A stretch of DNA of 27,465 nt from QAMX01 sp964515055. GTDB lineage: Bacteria > Bacillota > Clostridia > Oscillospirales > QAMX01. A program made the position numbers and the translations under genes. The notes beneath the pieces were generated by a model. It searched no databases and was not told the DNA's origin. It was given only the letters and a program-made list of their open reading frames with translations. Below, one piece after another: positions 17,082 to 24,309 of the stretch (positions are counted from its first letter, which is position 1; every line of letters starts with the position of its first letter). The stretch spans positions 1 to 27,465 of the forward strand of contig CAZEUG010000022.1 of NCBI GenBank assembly GCA_964515055.1. The letters run 5' to 3'.

Positions 17082-18241
17082 TGTTTACAGACCTCCTTGA
17101 TGATTGCAATCGCTTTCTTGAGTGCGTCCCACGGGATATTCAGCGGCGGCAGCAGACGAACCTTCTGCTTGGCTGTCAAAACCAGGACACCGTTCGCCAT
17201 GCAGGCGGCGGCCACTTCTGCGGCGGGCTTGACCGTCTCAATGCCGAGCATCAGCCCACGGCCGGATACGCCGACAATCCCGTCTGCGCCACACAGACTG
17301 CTTTGAATCCATTCGCCCTTGGCTTTGACCTCGCTGAGCAGCGCATCGTCGAGCCGCGAGAGAATGCTGTAGGCTCCGGCTGCGCAGACCGGATTGCCGC
17401 CAAATGTAGAGCCATGCGTCCCATACGTCAGAACATCAGCCGTCTTTTCGTTGAACATGGTCGCACCAATCGGCAAACCGCCGCCCAAGCCCTTGGCCGT
17501 GGTCACAATGTCGGGGACGATGCCCGCGTGCATATAGGCGTACAGATCACCGGTTCTGCCGTTGCCGGTCTGTACCTCATCGACAATCAGCAGAATGTCG
17601 TGCTTCGCGCAGCGCGCAGCCAGCTCCTGAACATAGGCATCGGTCAGAACGTTGACGCCGCCTTCGCCCTGAATCATTTCAATCATGACCGCACAGATGC
17701 CGGAATCGCGCTCCAGAACCTCCAACGCAGCTTCGTCATTCGCAGGAATGTGGATAAACCCTTCCGTAAACGGGAAAAACGAGGTGTGGAAAACATCCTG
17801 ACCGGTCGCAGAAAGGGTGGTGACGGTTCTGCCATGGAAGGAATTGGTCAACGTGACAATCGTGTTTCGGCCGTCACCGTATCGGTCAAAGGAATATTTC
17901 CGTGCGGTTTTGATGGCGCACTCGTTGGCCTCTGCACCGGAATTGGAAAAGAACACCTTCTGCATCCCGGTTTTCTCACAGAGCAGCGCGGCCAGTCGGG
18001 CACACGGCTCTGAATAATACAGGTTGGAGGTGTGCTGCAAAACCGACAGCTGCTGCGTGACGGCTTCGATCCATTCTGAATCCTGCACGCCAAACGTGTT
18101 GACGGCAATTCCCGCACCCAGATCGATGTATTCGCGGCCGGTTTCGTCGTAGCAGTACGAGCCGTTCCCGCGCACCAGAGCCAGATCAAACCGCCGGTAG
18201 GTACCGGCGACATACTGGCGATCTGTCTCACGAATATTCAT
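17078..18241 (-). CDS. argD: Acetylornithine aminotransferase
   Basis: A 387-residue fold-type I (class III) aminotransferase using PLP, converting N-acetylglutamate semialdehyde and glutamate to N-acetylornithine. FFSNSGAEANECAIKTARKY is the cofactor phosphate region. IVDEVQTGNGRTG carries the Asp that holds the pyridine ring. The Lys in TTAKGLGGGLPIGA forms the Schiff base. HGSTFGGNPVCAAGA is also typical. GAGGAGG stands six bases before the ATG. The gap to argB is 11 bases. A role in lysine synthesis as N-succinyl-DAP aminotransferase is known for some ArgD proteins and would be interesting next to the fused DapF, but is not shown here. Confidence 0.96.
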   Translation of the reverse strand: MNIRETDRQYVAGTYRRFDLALVRGNGSYCYDETGREYIDLGAGIAVNTFGVQDSEWIEAVTQQLSVLQHTSNLYYSEPCARLAALLCEKTGMQKVFFSNSGAEANECAIKTARKYSFDRYGDGRNTIVTLTNSFHGRTVTTLSATGQDVFHTSFFPFTEGFIHIPANDEAALEVLERDSGICAVMIEMIQGEGGVNVLTDAYVQELAARCAKHDILLIVDEVQTGNGRTGDLYAYMHAGIVPDIVTTAKGLGGGLPIGATMFNEKTADVLTYGTHGSTFGGNPVCAAGAYSILSRLDDALLSEVKAKGEWIQSSLCGADGIVGVSGRGLMLGIETVKPAAEVAAACMANGVLVLTAKQKVRLLPPLNIPWDALKKAIAIIKEVCKQ

Positions 18242-18252
18242 ATGGTTCCTCC

Positions 18253-19107
18253 TCAGACAAACATGGTACCGATGCCTTCATCGGTCAGAATTTCAATCAG
18301 AATGGCGTGCGGAATCGTTCCGTCAATGATGAACACGCGCTTGACGCCGCGCCGGATGGCTTCAATGCAGCAGTCCACCTTCGGAATCATGCCGCCGGAA
18401 ATGATGCCGTCCTTCATCAGAAGCGGTGCTTCGCTGACCTGAATTTTCGGAATCAGCGAGCTCGGGTCGTTTTTGTCGCGAAGAATGCCGACGATGTCCG
18501 TCATGGAAATCAGGCTCTCCGCGCCGAGCATTCCGGCGATGCGGGATGCTGCCGTATCCGCATTGATGTTGTAGACATTGCCCTCTGCGTCGCACCCGAC
18601 GGTGGAGACAACCGGAATGTATCCGTTGTTCAACGCGTCCAGAATGGGGCGCGTGTCAATGTCCGTGATTTCGCCGACATAGCCCAGCTCCGGATCCAGC
18701 GGTTTGGCCTGAATCATCTGGCCGTCAATGCCGCAGAGGCCGAGCGCACGACCGCCCAGCGTGCCGAGAATGTTGACCAGACTCTTGTTGGTCTTTCCGG
18801 CCAGCACCATCTGCACAACGCCCGCCGTTTCGGCGTCTGTCACGCGCAGACCGTTGACAAATCGCGTCTCATGCCCAAGACGCTTCAGCATATCGGAGAT
18901 TTCCGGGCCGCCGCCGTGGACAAGCACCACGCGGATACCGATCAGGGAGAGCAGAACGATGTCGCCCATCACGGAATGCTTGAGCTCTTCACTCAGCATG
19001 GCATTGCCACCGTATTTGACGACAATGATCTTGTTGGCATAGCGCTGAATGTAGGGGAGCGCGTGCGTTAATACTTCGGCGCGTTGCGCCGTGGTCAGTT
19101 CCTGCAT
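18253..19107 (-). CDS. argB: Acetylglutamate kinase
   Basis: A 284-residue amino-acid-kinase-fold enzyme that phosphorylates N-acetylglutamate. Glycine-rich and substrate motifs are all present: IIVVKYGGNAM (phosphate-binding Lys), VLVHGGGPEI, GLRVTD, NINADTAASRIAG and the nucleotide-binding stretch with SGGMIPKV. The N-terminal helix AQRAEVLTHALPYIQRYANK is of the type found in arginine-inhibited hexameric forms, so feedback control by arginine is plausible. The ATG at 19107 is chosen since AAGGAG is nine bases ahead; the TTG at 19116 directly touches that site. Confidence 0.97.
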   Translation of the reverse strand: MQELTTAQRAEVLTHALPYIQRYANKIIVVKYGGNAMLSEELKHSVMGDIVLLSLIGIRVVLVHGGGPEISDMLKRLGHETRFVNGLRVTDAETAGVVQMVLAGKTNKSLVNILGTLGGRALGLCGIDGQMIQAKPLDPELGYVGEITDIDTRPILDALNNGYIPVVSTVGCDAEGNVYNINADTAASRIAGMLGAESLISMTDIVGILRDKNDPSSLIPKIQVSEAPLLMKDGIISGGMIPKVDCCIEAIRRGVKRVFIIDGTIPHAILIEILTDEGIGTMFV

Positions 19108-19126
19108 GATATCCAACTCCTTCGCA

Positions 19127-20353
19127 TCAGGTGCGGTAGTCGCCGTTGATCTTGACGTAATCGTATGTCAGATCACAGCCCCAGGCCGTTGCCGAGGCGG
19201 AACCGGCGTGCATCTGCACCAGAATCTGAATTTCTTTTTCGGACAGAATGGTCTTCGCAAGCTCTTCGGAGAAGGCAATGCCTGCGCCGCCCTGACAAAC
19301 GGCAATCTGACCGGCGGCAGAGGAGAAGGAAACATCCAGATCGGAAGGATCCACTGCTGCACCGGAATAGCCAATCGCGCACAGAATGCGTCCCCAGTTG
19401 GCATCGGCACCGAACATGGCGGCCTTGACCAGTGAGGAGCAGATGACGGCCTTCGCAGCGGTACGCGCCGTCGGAAGGTCGGCCGCACCGGAGACGATGC
19501 ATTCCAGAAGCTTGGTAGCGCCCTCACCATCGGCGGCAATGGCGCGGCAGAGCTGCGAGGTGACCGCGTGCAGCGCGGCACAGAAAGCGGCGAAATCCGG
19601 AGAGGAAGCATCCTGAATGCACGAATTCCCGGCCAGACCGTTCGCCATCACAGCGACCATATCATTGGTGGAGGTGTCGCCGTCAATGCTGATCATGTTG
19701 AAGGTGTCCGGTACGTCGTTGGAAAGCGCCTGCTGCAGCAGAGCGGGTTCAATGGCAGCGTCGGTCGTGATAAAGACGAGCATGGTGGCCATGTTCGGGT
19801 GAATCATACCGGAACCCTTTGCAATGCCGCCGATGTGACAGGTTGTTCCACCGAGAGAGAAGGAAAAAGCGACTTCCTTCCGAACGGTGTCTGTTGTCAT
19901 GATGGCCTCAGCCGCATCGGCACTGCCCTGTGCGTCTGAACGGAGCGATGCGGTCAGTGACGGCATCGCGGCAGCAATCGGCGCAATCGGCAGCGGCTGC
20001 CCGATGACACCGGTCGAGGCGATGATGCAGTCGGACGGCTGGAGCTTCATTTCGGAAGCCAGCAGCGAACACATGGTTTCCGCAATTTCCACGCCGTCAG
20101 CGTTGCAGGTGTTGGCATTGCCGCTGTTGCAGAGGATGGCGCGTGCATAGCCGTCAGCCACGTGCGATTTCGTGACCAGGAGCGGCGCTCCCTTCACGAG
20201 GTTCTGTGTATAGACGCAGGCGGCCGCAGCGGGCACACTGCTCACAATCAGCGCCAGGTCTTTTTTGAGCTTGTTTTTCCGAATGCCACAGTGAACTCCC
20301 GCACCGGAAAATCCCTGTGCGGCCGTGACACCGCCAATCATTGGTTCTAACAT
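19127..20353 (-). CDS. argJ: Glutamate N-acetyltransferase / ornithine acetyltransferase
   Basis: A 408-residue ArgJ. The self-cleavage site lies in KGSGMIHPNMATMLVFITTD: the bond before Thr is cut to give two chains, and that Thr becomes the nucleophile. It moves the acetyl group from N-acetylornithine back to glutamate, so the pathway runs as a cycle; no argA or argE is needed if the enzyme is bifunctional, which the sequence alone cannot prove. LCNSGNANTCNADG near the N-terminus and GADANWGRILCAIGYSG in the second chain are family marks. The ATG at 20353 has GGAGG eight bases ahead; the upstream in-frame ATGs overlap or precede that site. Confidence 0.96.
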   Translation of the reverse strand: MLEPMIGGVTAAQGFSGAGVHCGIRKNKLKKDLALIVSSVPAAAACVYTQNLVKGAPLLVTKSHVADGYARAILCNSGNANTCNADGVEIAETMCSLLASEMKLQPSDCIIASTGVIGQPLPIAPIAAAMPSLTASLRSDAQGSADAAEAIMTTDTVRKEVAFSFSLGGTTCHIGGIAKGSGMIHPNMATMLVFITTDAAIEPALLQQALSNDVPDTFNMISIDGDTSTNDMVAVMANGLAGNSCIQDASSPDFAAFCAALHAVTSQLCRAIAADGEGATKLLECIVSGAADLPTARTAAKAVICSSLVKAAMFGADANWGRILCAIGYSGAAVDPSDLDVSFSSAAGQIAVCQGGAGIAFSEELAKTILSEKEIQILVQMHAGSASATAWGCDLTYDYVKINGDYRT

Positions 20354-20391
20354 CTTGATATCCTCCATCATTCTTCGTTCCGTCAACTATT

Positions 20392-20400
20392 ATTATAGCA
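20392..20400 (-). promoter_or_regulatory. Possible internal extended -10 promoter before argJ
   Basis: Read on the minus strand, TGCTATAAT is a perfect extended -10 element. It lies in the 65-base gap between argC and argJ, about 40 bases before the argJ start. No good -35 box is seen 17 bases upstream of it. Confidence 0.35.
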
Positions 20401-20418
20401 TATTTCGCCTGAATCGGC

Positions 20419-21360
20419 TTACAGCACAAGGCCGGTGGTTTCATCCAGACCGAGTGCAATGTTCATGCACTGTATGGCAGCGCCGGAAGCGCCTTTGCCC
20501 AGATTGTCAAATCGGGAAATCAGCAGAGGCCGTTCATCATTTCCGGCGACAATGATTTCCATGCGGTCGCTTCCCGACAACGCGTTGGCGGCGATCATCC
20601 CATTTTCCGCCTGCATCTCTTCCTCGCTCAGAACGGAAATCAGCGGGGAACCGGCGTAGAACTCCGTGAAGGAATCGCGCAGCTCCTTCACCGACAGGGA
20701 ACGCGACAGCAGCTGACGGAACAGCGGAATCGTGACCTCCATCCCGGAATAGTAGTCCGCCACAATTGGCGAAAATGCCGGCGGCGTATTCAGCCCGCAA
20801 ACGGCCTGCATTTCCGGCAGGTGCTTGTGATGCTGCGTGATTCCGTATTGGCGGGGCGCATCCAGCGCGAGCGGACGATCCGCCGTCTGATAGGCGGCAA
20901 TCATGGACTTGCCGCCGCCGCTGTATCCGGTCAGACTGTGACAGACAAATGGATAGTCGGCGTCGGCCAGACCGCTGGCAATGAGCGGGTAAACGAGCGC
21001 AATCATTCCGCTTGCATGGCAGCCAGGAACGGCGATTTTGCCGCCGGATGCAATGTTCGCCCGGTGCGTGGCAGACAGCTCCGGAAACCCGTAGCTCCAG
21101 GCAGGGTTGGTGCGGTGCGCAGTAGATGTGTCGAGCAGTGCCAGACGCGGCGATGCAACCGCCGCAATTTCACGGGCGGCAGCATCGGGCAGACAGAGAA
21201 AAGCGATGTCAGCTGCCTGAATGGCCTGTACCCGGGCGTCAAAATCCTTTCGGAGCTCTTCGGGGAGCACCGTCAGCTCGATATCCGGTCTGGCGGAAAG
21301 TCGCTCCACAATGCGAAGCCCGGTCGTTCCCTGGTTGCCATCGATGAATCCTTTGATCAT
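20419..21360 (-). CDS. argC: N-acetyl-gamma-glutamyl-phosphate reductase (type 2)
   Basis: A 313-residue NADPH-dependent reductase and the first gene of the arginine operon. The Rossmann start FIDGNQGTTGLRIVERL, the catalytic Cys in VPGCHASGMIAL and the SLTGYSGGGKSM segment are visible. The length and the IDGNQGTTG start fit the shorter type 2 AGPR group rather than the type of about 345 residues. GGAGG lies 13 bases before the ATG and a closer AGG 8 bases before it. It converts acetylglutamyl phosphate, made by ArgB, to the semialdehyde used by ArgD. Confidence 0.95.
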   Translation of the reverse strand: MIKGFIDGNQGTTGLRIVERLSARPDIELTVLPEELRKDFDARVQAIQAADIAFLCLPDAAAREIAAVASPRLALLDTSTAHRTNPAWSYGFPELSATHRANIASGGKIAVPGCHASGMIALVYPLIASGLADADYPFVCHSLTGYSGGGKSMIAAYQTADRPLALDAPRQYGITQHHKHLPEMQAVCGLNTPPAFSPIVADYYSGMEVTIPLFRQLLSRSLSVKELRDSFTEFYAGSPLISVLSEEEMQAENGMIAANALSGSDRMEIIVAGNDERPLLISRFDNLGKGASGAAIQCMNIALGLDETTGLVL

Positions 21361-21395
21361 ACTGCGTACCTGTCCTCCGTATATGCAAAATGAAA

Positions 21396-21409
21396 TGTAT
21401 ATTTAAGCA
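21396..21409. promoter_or_regulatory. Candidate ArgR operator (ARG box)
   Basis: TGTATATTTAAGCA matches 11 of 14 positions of the ARG box core TGAATWWWWATTCA. It lies just after the expected transcription start of the arg operon (about +6 to +19), a place where a bound repressor would block transcription. No argR gene is in the window, and only one convincing box was found. Confidence 0.5.
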
Positions 21410-21421
21410 TGGAATAGAAAT

Positions 21422-21450
21422 ATTATACACGAAACCTCGGAAAAAATCAA
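21422..21450 (-). promoter_or_regulatory. Sigma-A promoter of the arginine operon
   Basis: On the minus strand TTGATT (plus 21445-21450), a 17-base spacer and a perfect TATAAT (plus 21422-21427). It is about 60 bases before the argC start. No T-box or terminator-like leader fold is seen between it and argC. Confidence 0.82.
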
Positions 21451-21693
21451 GATTCAATCCGGAAAAGCGTGCATATTTATTCCTGTGAACAAATAAAGGG
21501 CGAACCGACGGGCGAAATTGTATCAAATCCCATAAAGGAATCCGCGCATACCCGGCCATGGAGGGCTTGTGAAGGCCATGCAAAACGGCCGGAACGGACG
21601 AAAAGGGAGTCCGCGACTTGTATGGAAAAACGGAGGAAGCGGATGCATTTTCAAAAAATTCAGAAATGCAGACCTGTTTTTCGCGAAAAGGAC
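21451..21693. other. Intergenic spacer between divergent arg and yajC promoters
   Basis: Only small structures are visible: a GGGCGAA direct repeat five bases apart (about 21498-21516), a GGCCATG direct repeat (about 21555-21580), and a loose GCATTT/AAATGC inverted repeat before the yajC promoter. A short plus-strand frame here runs into yajC out of frame and has no family features. I assign no gene. Confidence 0.4.
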
Positions 21694-21722
21694 TTGCATT
21701 CCATGCGGGATTTGTGTATAAT
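21694..21722 (+). promoter_or_regulatory. Sigma-A promoter for the yajC-scf operon
   Basis: TTGCAT (21694-21699), a 17-base spacer and a perfect TATAAT (21717-21722), about 33 bases before the yajC start. A TG two bases ahead of the -10 region adds some extended -10 character. Confidence 0.78.
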
Positions 21723-21755
21723 TAACAGGATAGAATCGATTGGAGGAAGAATGAT

Positions 21756-22103
21756 ATGCTGAACATGATTCACGTTCTGGACGTCGCCGCTTCGACCACC
21801 GCAGCAGCCGATCAGAACGGAAACAAAAGCGGGAGCTGGATTCCGACCCTGGTCATGATTGTTGCCATGGTTGCCATCTTCTATTTTATGATTATCCGTC
21901 CCCAGAAGAAACGGGACAATCAGGCCAAGGAAATGCGCAATTCCATTAAGGTTGGCGATGAAATCGTCACCATTGGCGGGATCTGCGGCAAAGTCACCAA
22001 CGTCAAGGATGACACGATCACCATCCTGTCCTCTGAAAGCAAGATGACGTTCCTGAAAACGGCCATTGCATCGGTCGAATCCAAAGACGACGACGAGGAA
22101 TAA
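21756..22103 (+). CDS. yajC: Sec translocase accessory subunit YajC
   Basis: A 115-residue inner-membrane protein. One membrane segment (about 29-48, WIPTLVMIVAMVAIFYFMII) is followed at once by the family signature RPQKKRDNQAKEM. Then comes the cytoplasmic beta domain with IKVGDEIVTIGGICGKV. YajC associates with SecDF/SecYEG. GGAGG is nine bases before the ATG. A Met three codons later could also start the protein. It begins the operon that holds the SCIFF genes, an order I recall from other Clostridia. Confidence 0.95.
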   Translation: MLNMIHVLDVAASTTAAADQNGNKSGSWIPTLVMIVAMVAIFYFMIIRPQKKRDNQAKEMRNSIKVGDEIVTIGGICGKVTNVKDDTITILSSESKMTFLKTAIASVESKDDDEE

Positions 22104-22122
22104 ATCGTCACCACTGCCGCAT

Positions 22123-22153
22123 ACAGATGTTACTGTTCAAATTGTACATCTGT
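22123..22153. repeat. Inverted repeat between yajC and the TIGR04086-type gene
   Basis: ACAGATGT (22123-22130) and ACATCTGT (22146-22153) are exact complements with a 15-base loop. No T-run follows. The 3' arm ends four bases before the AGGTG ribosome site of the next gene, so the fold could affect its translation. Confidence 0.4.
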
Positions 22154-22166
22154 CAGAGGTGAGTCT

Positions 22167-22556
22167 ATGGAGACAAGCGGCAAACGAATTGGATTTCTGC
22201 GCGCTGTACGGCGCCTGCTTCTGTCCGCAGCCTGCGGCGTCCTTCTCGAAGTGATCACGGTGCTGGTCTTTGCCCTGATTGCCGTCAAAGGCGGCAGTCT
22301 TGACGCAGTCCGAAATGTTTGCGTCTATGTGGGCAGTATGATCGGCGGAATCTGCTCCGGCTGGATGGCGGCTCGCAAAGCGGGAAAAAATGGCCTGCTG
22401 AACGGCGCGTGTGCGGCGCTGATCTGCGCTCTGCTGACCGGGCTGCTGGCGCTGCTCCCGGATGGATTCCGGCAGGCAGGACGGCCGGTGCTTTCGGTTG
22501 TCTGTATGACCGGCGGACTGGCTGGCGGATTGGTCGGCGTCAATTTCCTACATTAA
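22167..22556 (+). CDS. TIGR04086-type small membrane protein
   Basis: A 129-residue protein with four likely membrane segments: LLLSAACGVLLEVITVLVFALI, VCVYVGSMIGGICSGWMA (helix with the GSMIGGICSG pattern), LLNGACAALICALLTGLLALL and VLSVVCMTGGLAGGLVGVN. Small basic loops lie between them. Size, glycine-rich helices and position directly before a SCIFF precursor fit the TIGR04086 family, which is known mainly from this neighbourhood. The function is unknown; a role in export or handling of the peptide is guesswork. The ATG follows AGAGGTG by six bases. Confidence 0.75.
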   Translation: METSGKRIGFLRAVRRLLLSAACGVLLEVITVLVFALIAVKGGSLDAVRNVCVYVGSMIGGICSGWMAARKAGKNGLLNGACAALICALLTGLLALLPDGFRQAGRPVLSVVCMTGGLAGGLVGVNFLH

Positions 22557-22617
22557 ATATTGTCAAACCACATCATTTCCGCTCGAAATGAATTTCAACG
22601 AAAAGGAAGAAAAACAA

Positions 22618-22764
22618 ATGAAACACATCAAAACGCTGAATTCCAGAAACCTTCGTCAGAGCGCGGCAAAGGGTGGCTGCGGCGAATGCCAGACCTCCTG
22701 CCAGTCCGCCTGCAAGACCTCCTGCACCGTCGCCAATCAGAAATGTGAGAACAACGACAAGTAA
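22618..22764 (+). CDS. scfA: SCIFF ranthipeptide precursor (six Cys in 45 residues)
   Basis: A short gene of 48 codons. The product starts MKHIKTLNSRNLRQSA, the conserved SCIFF leader, then a core with Cys at 21, 24, 28, 32, 36 and 43. GGCGECQTSCQSACKTSC is nearly the family consensus. Thr or Ser sits between most Cys residues as acceptors for thioether bridges made by the radical SAM maturase. AAAAGGAAG stands 8-9 bases ahead of the ATG. The role of mature SCIFF peptides is uncertain; quorum-type signalling has been reported for ranthipeptides in solventogenic clostridia. High expression relative to the maturase is likely given the hairpins after it. Confidence 0.96.
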   Translation: MKHIKTLNSRNLRQSAAKGGCGECQTSCQSACKTSCTVANQKCENNDK

Positions 22765-22777
22765 TGGACTGCTGACG

Positions 22778-22852
22778 GAGCCGCACAAAGACGAATGCCT
22801 TTGTGCGGCTCAGCCTGTTTCACAGGCAAAACCGGTTCGGGACTCGAACCGG
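22778..22852 (+). promoter_or_regulatory. Three tandem stem-loops between scfA and scfB
   Basis: Stem 1: GAGCCGCACAAAG (22778-22790) with CTTTGTGCGGCTC (22799-22811), 13 perfect pairs and an eight-base loop. Stem 2: GCCTGT (22813-22818) with ACAGGC (22822-22827). Stem 3: CCGGTTCG (22832-22839) with CGAACCGG (22845-22852). None has a long T-tail. They fill most of the gap between the peptide and maturase genes and probably act as an attenuator or as a 3' stabiliser and processing site that makes more scfA than scfB message. Confidence 0.72.
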
Positions 22853-22896
22853 GAAGAACAATAAAGAACAATGATAGAATTCGGAGATCGTTTCAA

Positions 22897-24309
22897 ATGG
22901 CACATACATCGGTTCATACATATACACTGCTCGGTCAGTACATCGCCCTCGATGTGGCAAGCGGTGCGGTTCATGTGCTGGACAAGCTGGCATATGATGT
23001 CCTCCGTCTGCTGACGCCGCCGCTCCAACGGGAATGCCCTGCGGATGTCTATGCATCACTGGATGCACCGGCAGCCGACATTGACGAGGCATACGCCGAG
23101 CTGTACGCCCTGTTTGAGGAAGGTCTGCTCTTCTCGGAAGATGATTATGAGCAGATCGCCGCAATGATCAATAAACATCCGCCGGTCAAGGCACTTTGCC
23201 TGCACATCTCCCACGACTGCAACCTCCGCTGCAAATACTGCTTCGCGGGAACGGGTAACTTCGGTGGACAGCGGATGCTGATGCCTGCACAGACGGCGAT
23301 TGACGCCATGGAATTTGTCCGGAAGGCCTCCGGAGCCCGTAAAAATATCGAAGTGGACTTCTTCGGCGGGGAACCGCTGATGGCGTTTGATACCGTGATT
23401 CAAACGGTCGAATACGTCCGCGCACGGGAGAAGGAATGGGGCAAAACCTTCCGTTTCACTCTGACGACAAACGGCCTGGCACTCGATGATCGGAAAATTG
23501 AGTTCATCAACCGCGAAATGTCCAATGTCGTCCTGTCACTCGATGGCCGCCCGGAAGTCAATGATGCTCTCCGCTGTGATATTGCCGGAAAAGGCAGCTA
23601 TGCGCGTGTCATGCCGAAGCTGCTCAAAATGGCACAGACCCGCAACGGAAAGGATTATTATGTCCGCGGCACCTTCACCCGCCTGAATCTCGATTTTGCC
23701 GAAGACGTGCTGCACCTGCGCAATCTCGGCTTCAAGGAGATCAGCGTCGAACCCGTTGTGACAACGGATCCGAAACTCGATTTTACGGAAGCTGACCTCC
23801 CGCGCATCTACAGCGAATATGAGCGGCTGGCGCAGATCATGCTGGATCGTGCCGGAACAGAGGATACCTTCCGCTTCTTCCATTTCATGATTGACCTGGA
23901 GCAGGGCCCCTGCGTGATCAAACGCCTGCGCGGCTGCGGCGCCGGAGCCGAGTATCTGGCTGTCACACCGGATGGCGAGCTCTATCCGTGCCACCAGTTC
24001 GTCGGCAACCCTGACTTCAAAATCGGCAGCATTTATGAACCGGATCACCTGAATGAATCGCTCCGTGAACAGTTCGCCGCGCAGAATGTCTATTCGCGCA
24101 GCGGCTGCCGCGACTGCTTTGCACGGTTCTACTGCTCCGGCGGCTGCTCTGCTGCCAACTACAACAAAAATGGCGACCTGTCCAAACCGTATGAACTGGG
24201 CTGCAACATCGAGCGGAAACGCGTCGAATGCGCCATTGCCCTCAAGGCCGCACTGGCGGTTCGTGCAGACGAACAGGCCATGAAACAGGAAAATGAGGCG
24301 AACACATGA
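22897..24309 (+). CDS. scfB: Radical SAM SCIFF maturase (thioether-forming)
   Basis: A 470-residue radical SAM/SPASM enzyme that builds Cys-to-Thr/Ser thioether links on the ScfA peptide. The N-terminal peptide-binding region (about 1-95) includes GQYIALDVASGAVHVLD. The radical SAM cluster is C108xxxC112xxC115 in SHDCNLRCKYCFAGTGNFGG. EVDFFGGEPLM follows, holding the GGEP SAM motif. The SPASM region has CVIKRLRGCGAG, a YPCHQFVGN segment, and CRDCFARFYCSGGC followed by a final C in ELGCNIE, enough ligands for two auxiliary clusters. The start at 22897 has GGAGA nine bases ahead; the longer frame from 22795 runs through the hairpins. The stop overlaps proC by four bases. Confidence 0.95.
   Translation: MAHTSVHTYTLLGQYIALDVASGAVHVLDKLAYDVLRLLTPPLQRECPADVYASLDAPAADIDEAYAELYALFEEGLLFSEDDYEQIAAMINKHPPVKALCLHISHDCNLRCKYCFAGTGNFGGQRMLMPAQTAIDAMEFVRKASGARKNIEVDFFGGEPLMAFDTVIQTVEYVRAREKEWGKTFRFTLTTNGLALDDRKIEFINREMSNVVLSLDGRPEVNDALRCDIAGKGSYARVMPKLLKMAQTRNGKDYYVRGTFTRLNLDFAEDVLHLRNLGFKEISVEPVVTTDPKLDFTEADLPRIYSEYERLAQIMLDRAGTEDTFRFFHFMIDLEQGPCVIKRLRGCGAGAEYLAVTPDGELYPCHQFVGNPDFKIGSIYEPDHLNESLREQFAAQNVYSRSGCRDCFARFYCSGGCSAANYNKNGDLSKPYELGCNIERKRVECAIALKAALAVRADEQAMKQENEANT

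Noticed and set aside
21361..21420. T-box or other riboswitch leader before argC
   Set aside because: The leader is only about 55 bases, lacks the T-box core GGTGGNACCGCG and any terminator/antiterminator pair.
21469..21762. 97-codon plus-strand frame ahead of yajC
   Set aside because: It spans the yajC promoter and ribosome site, overlaps yajC in another frame, and has no domain-like pattern.
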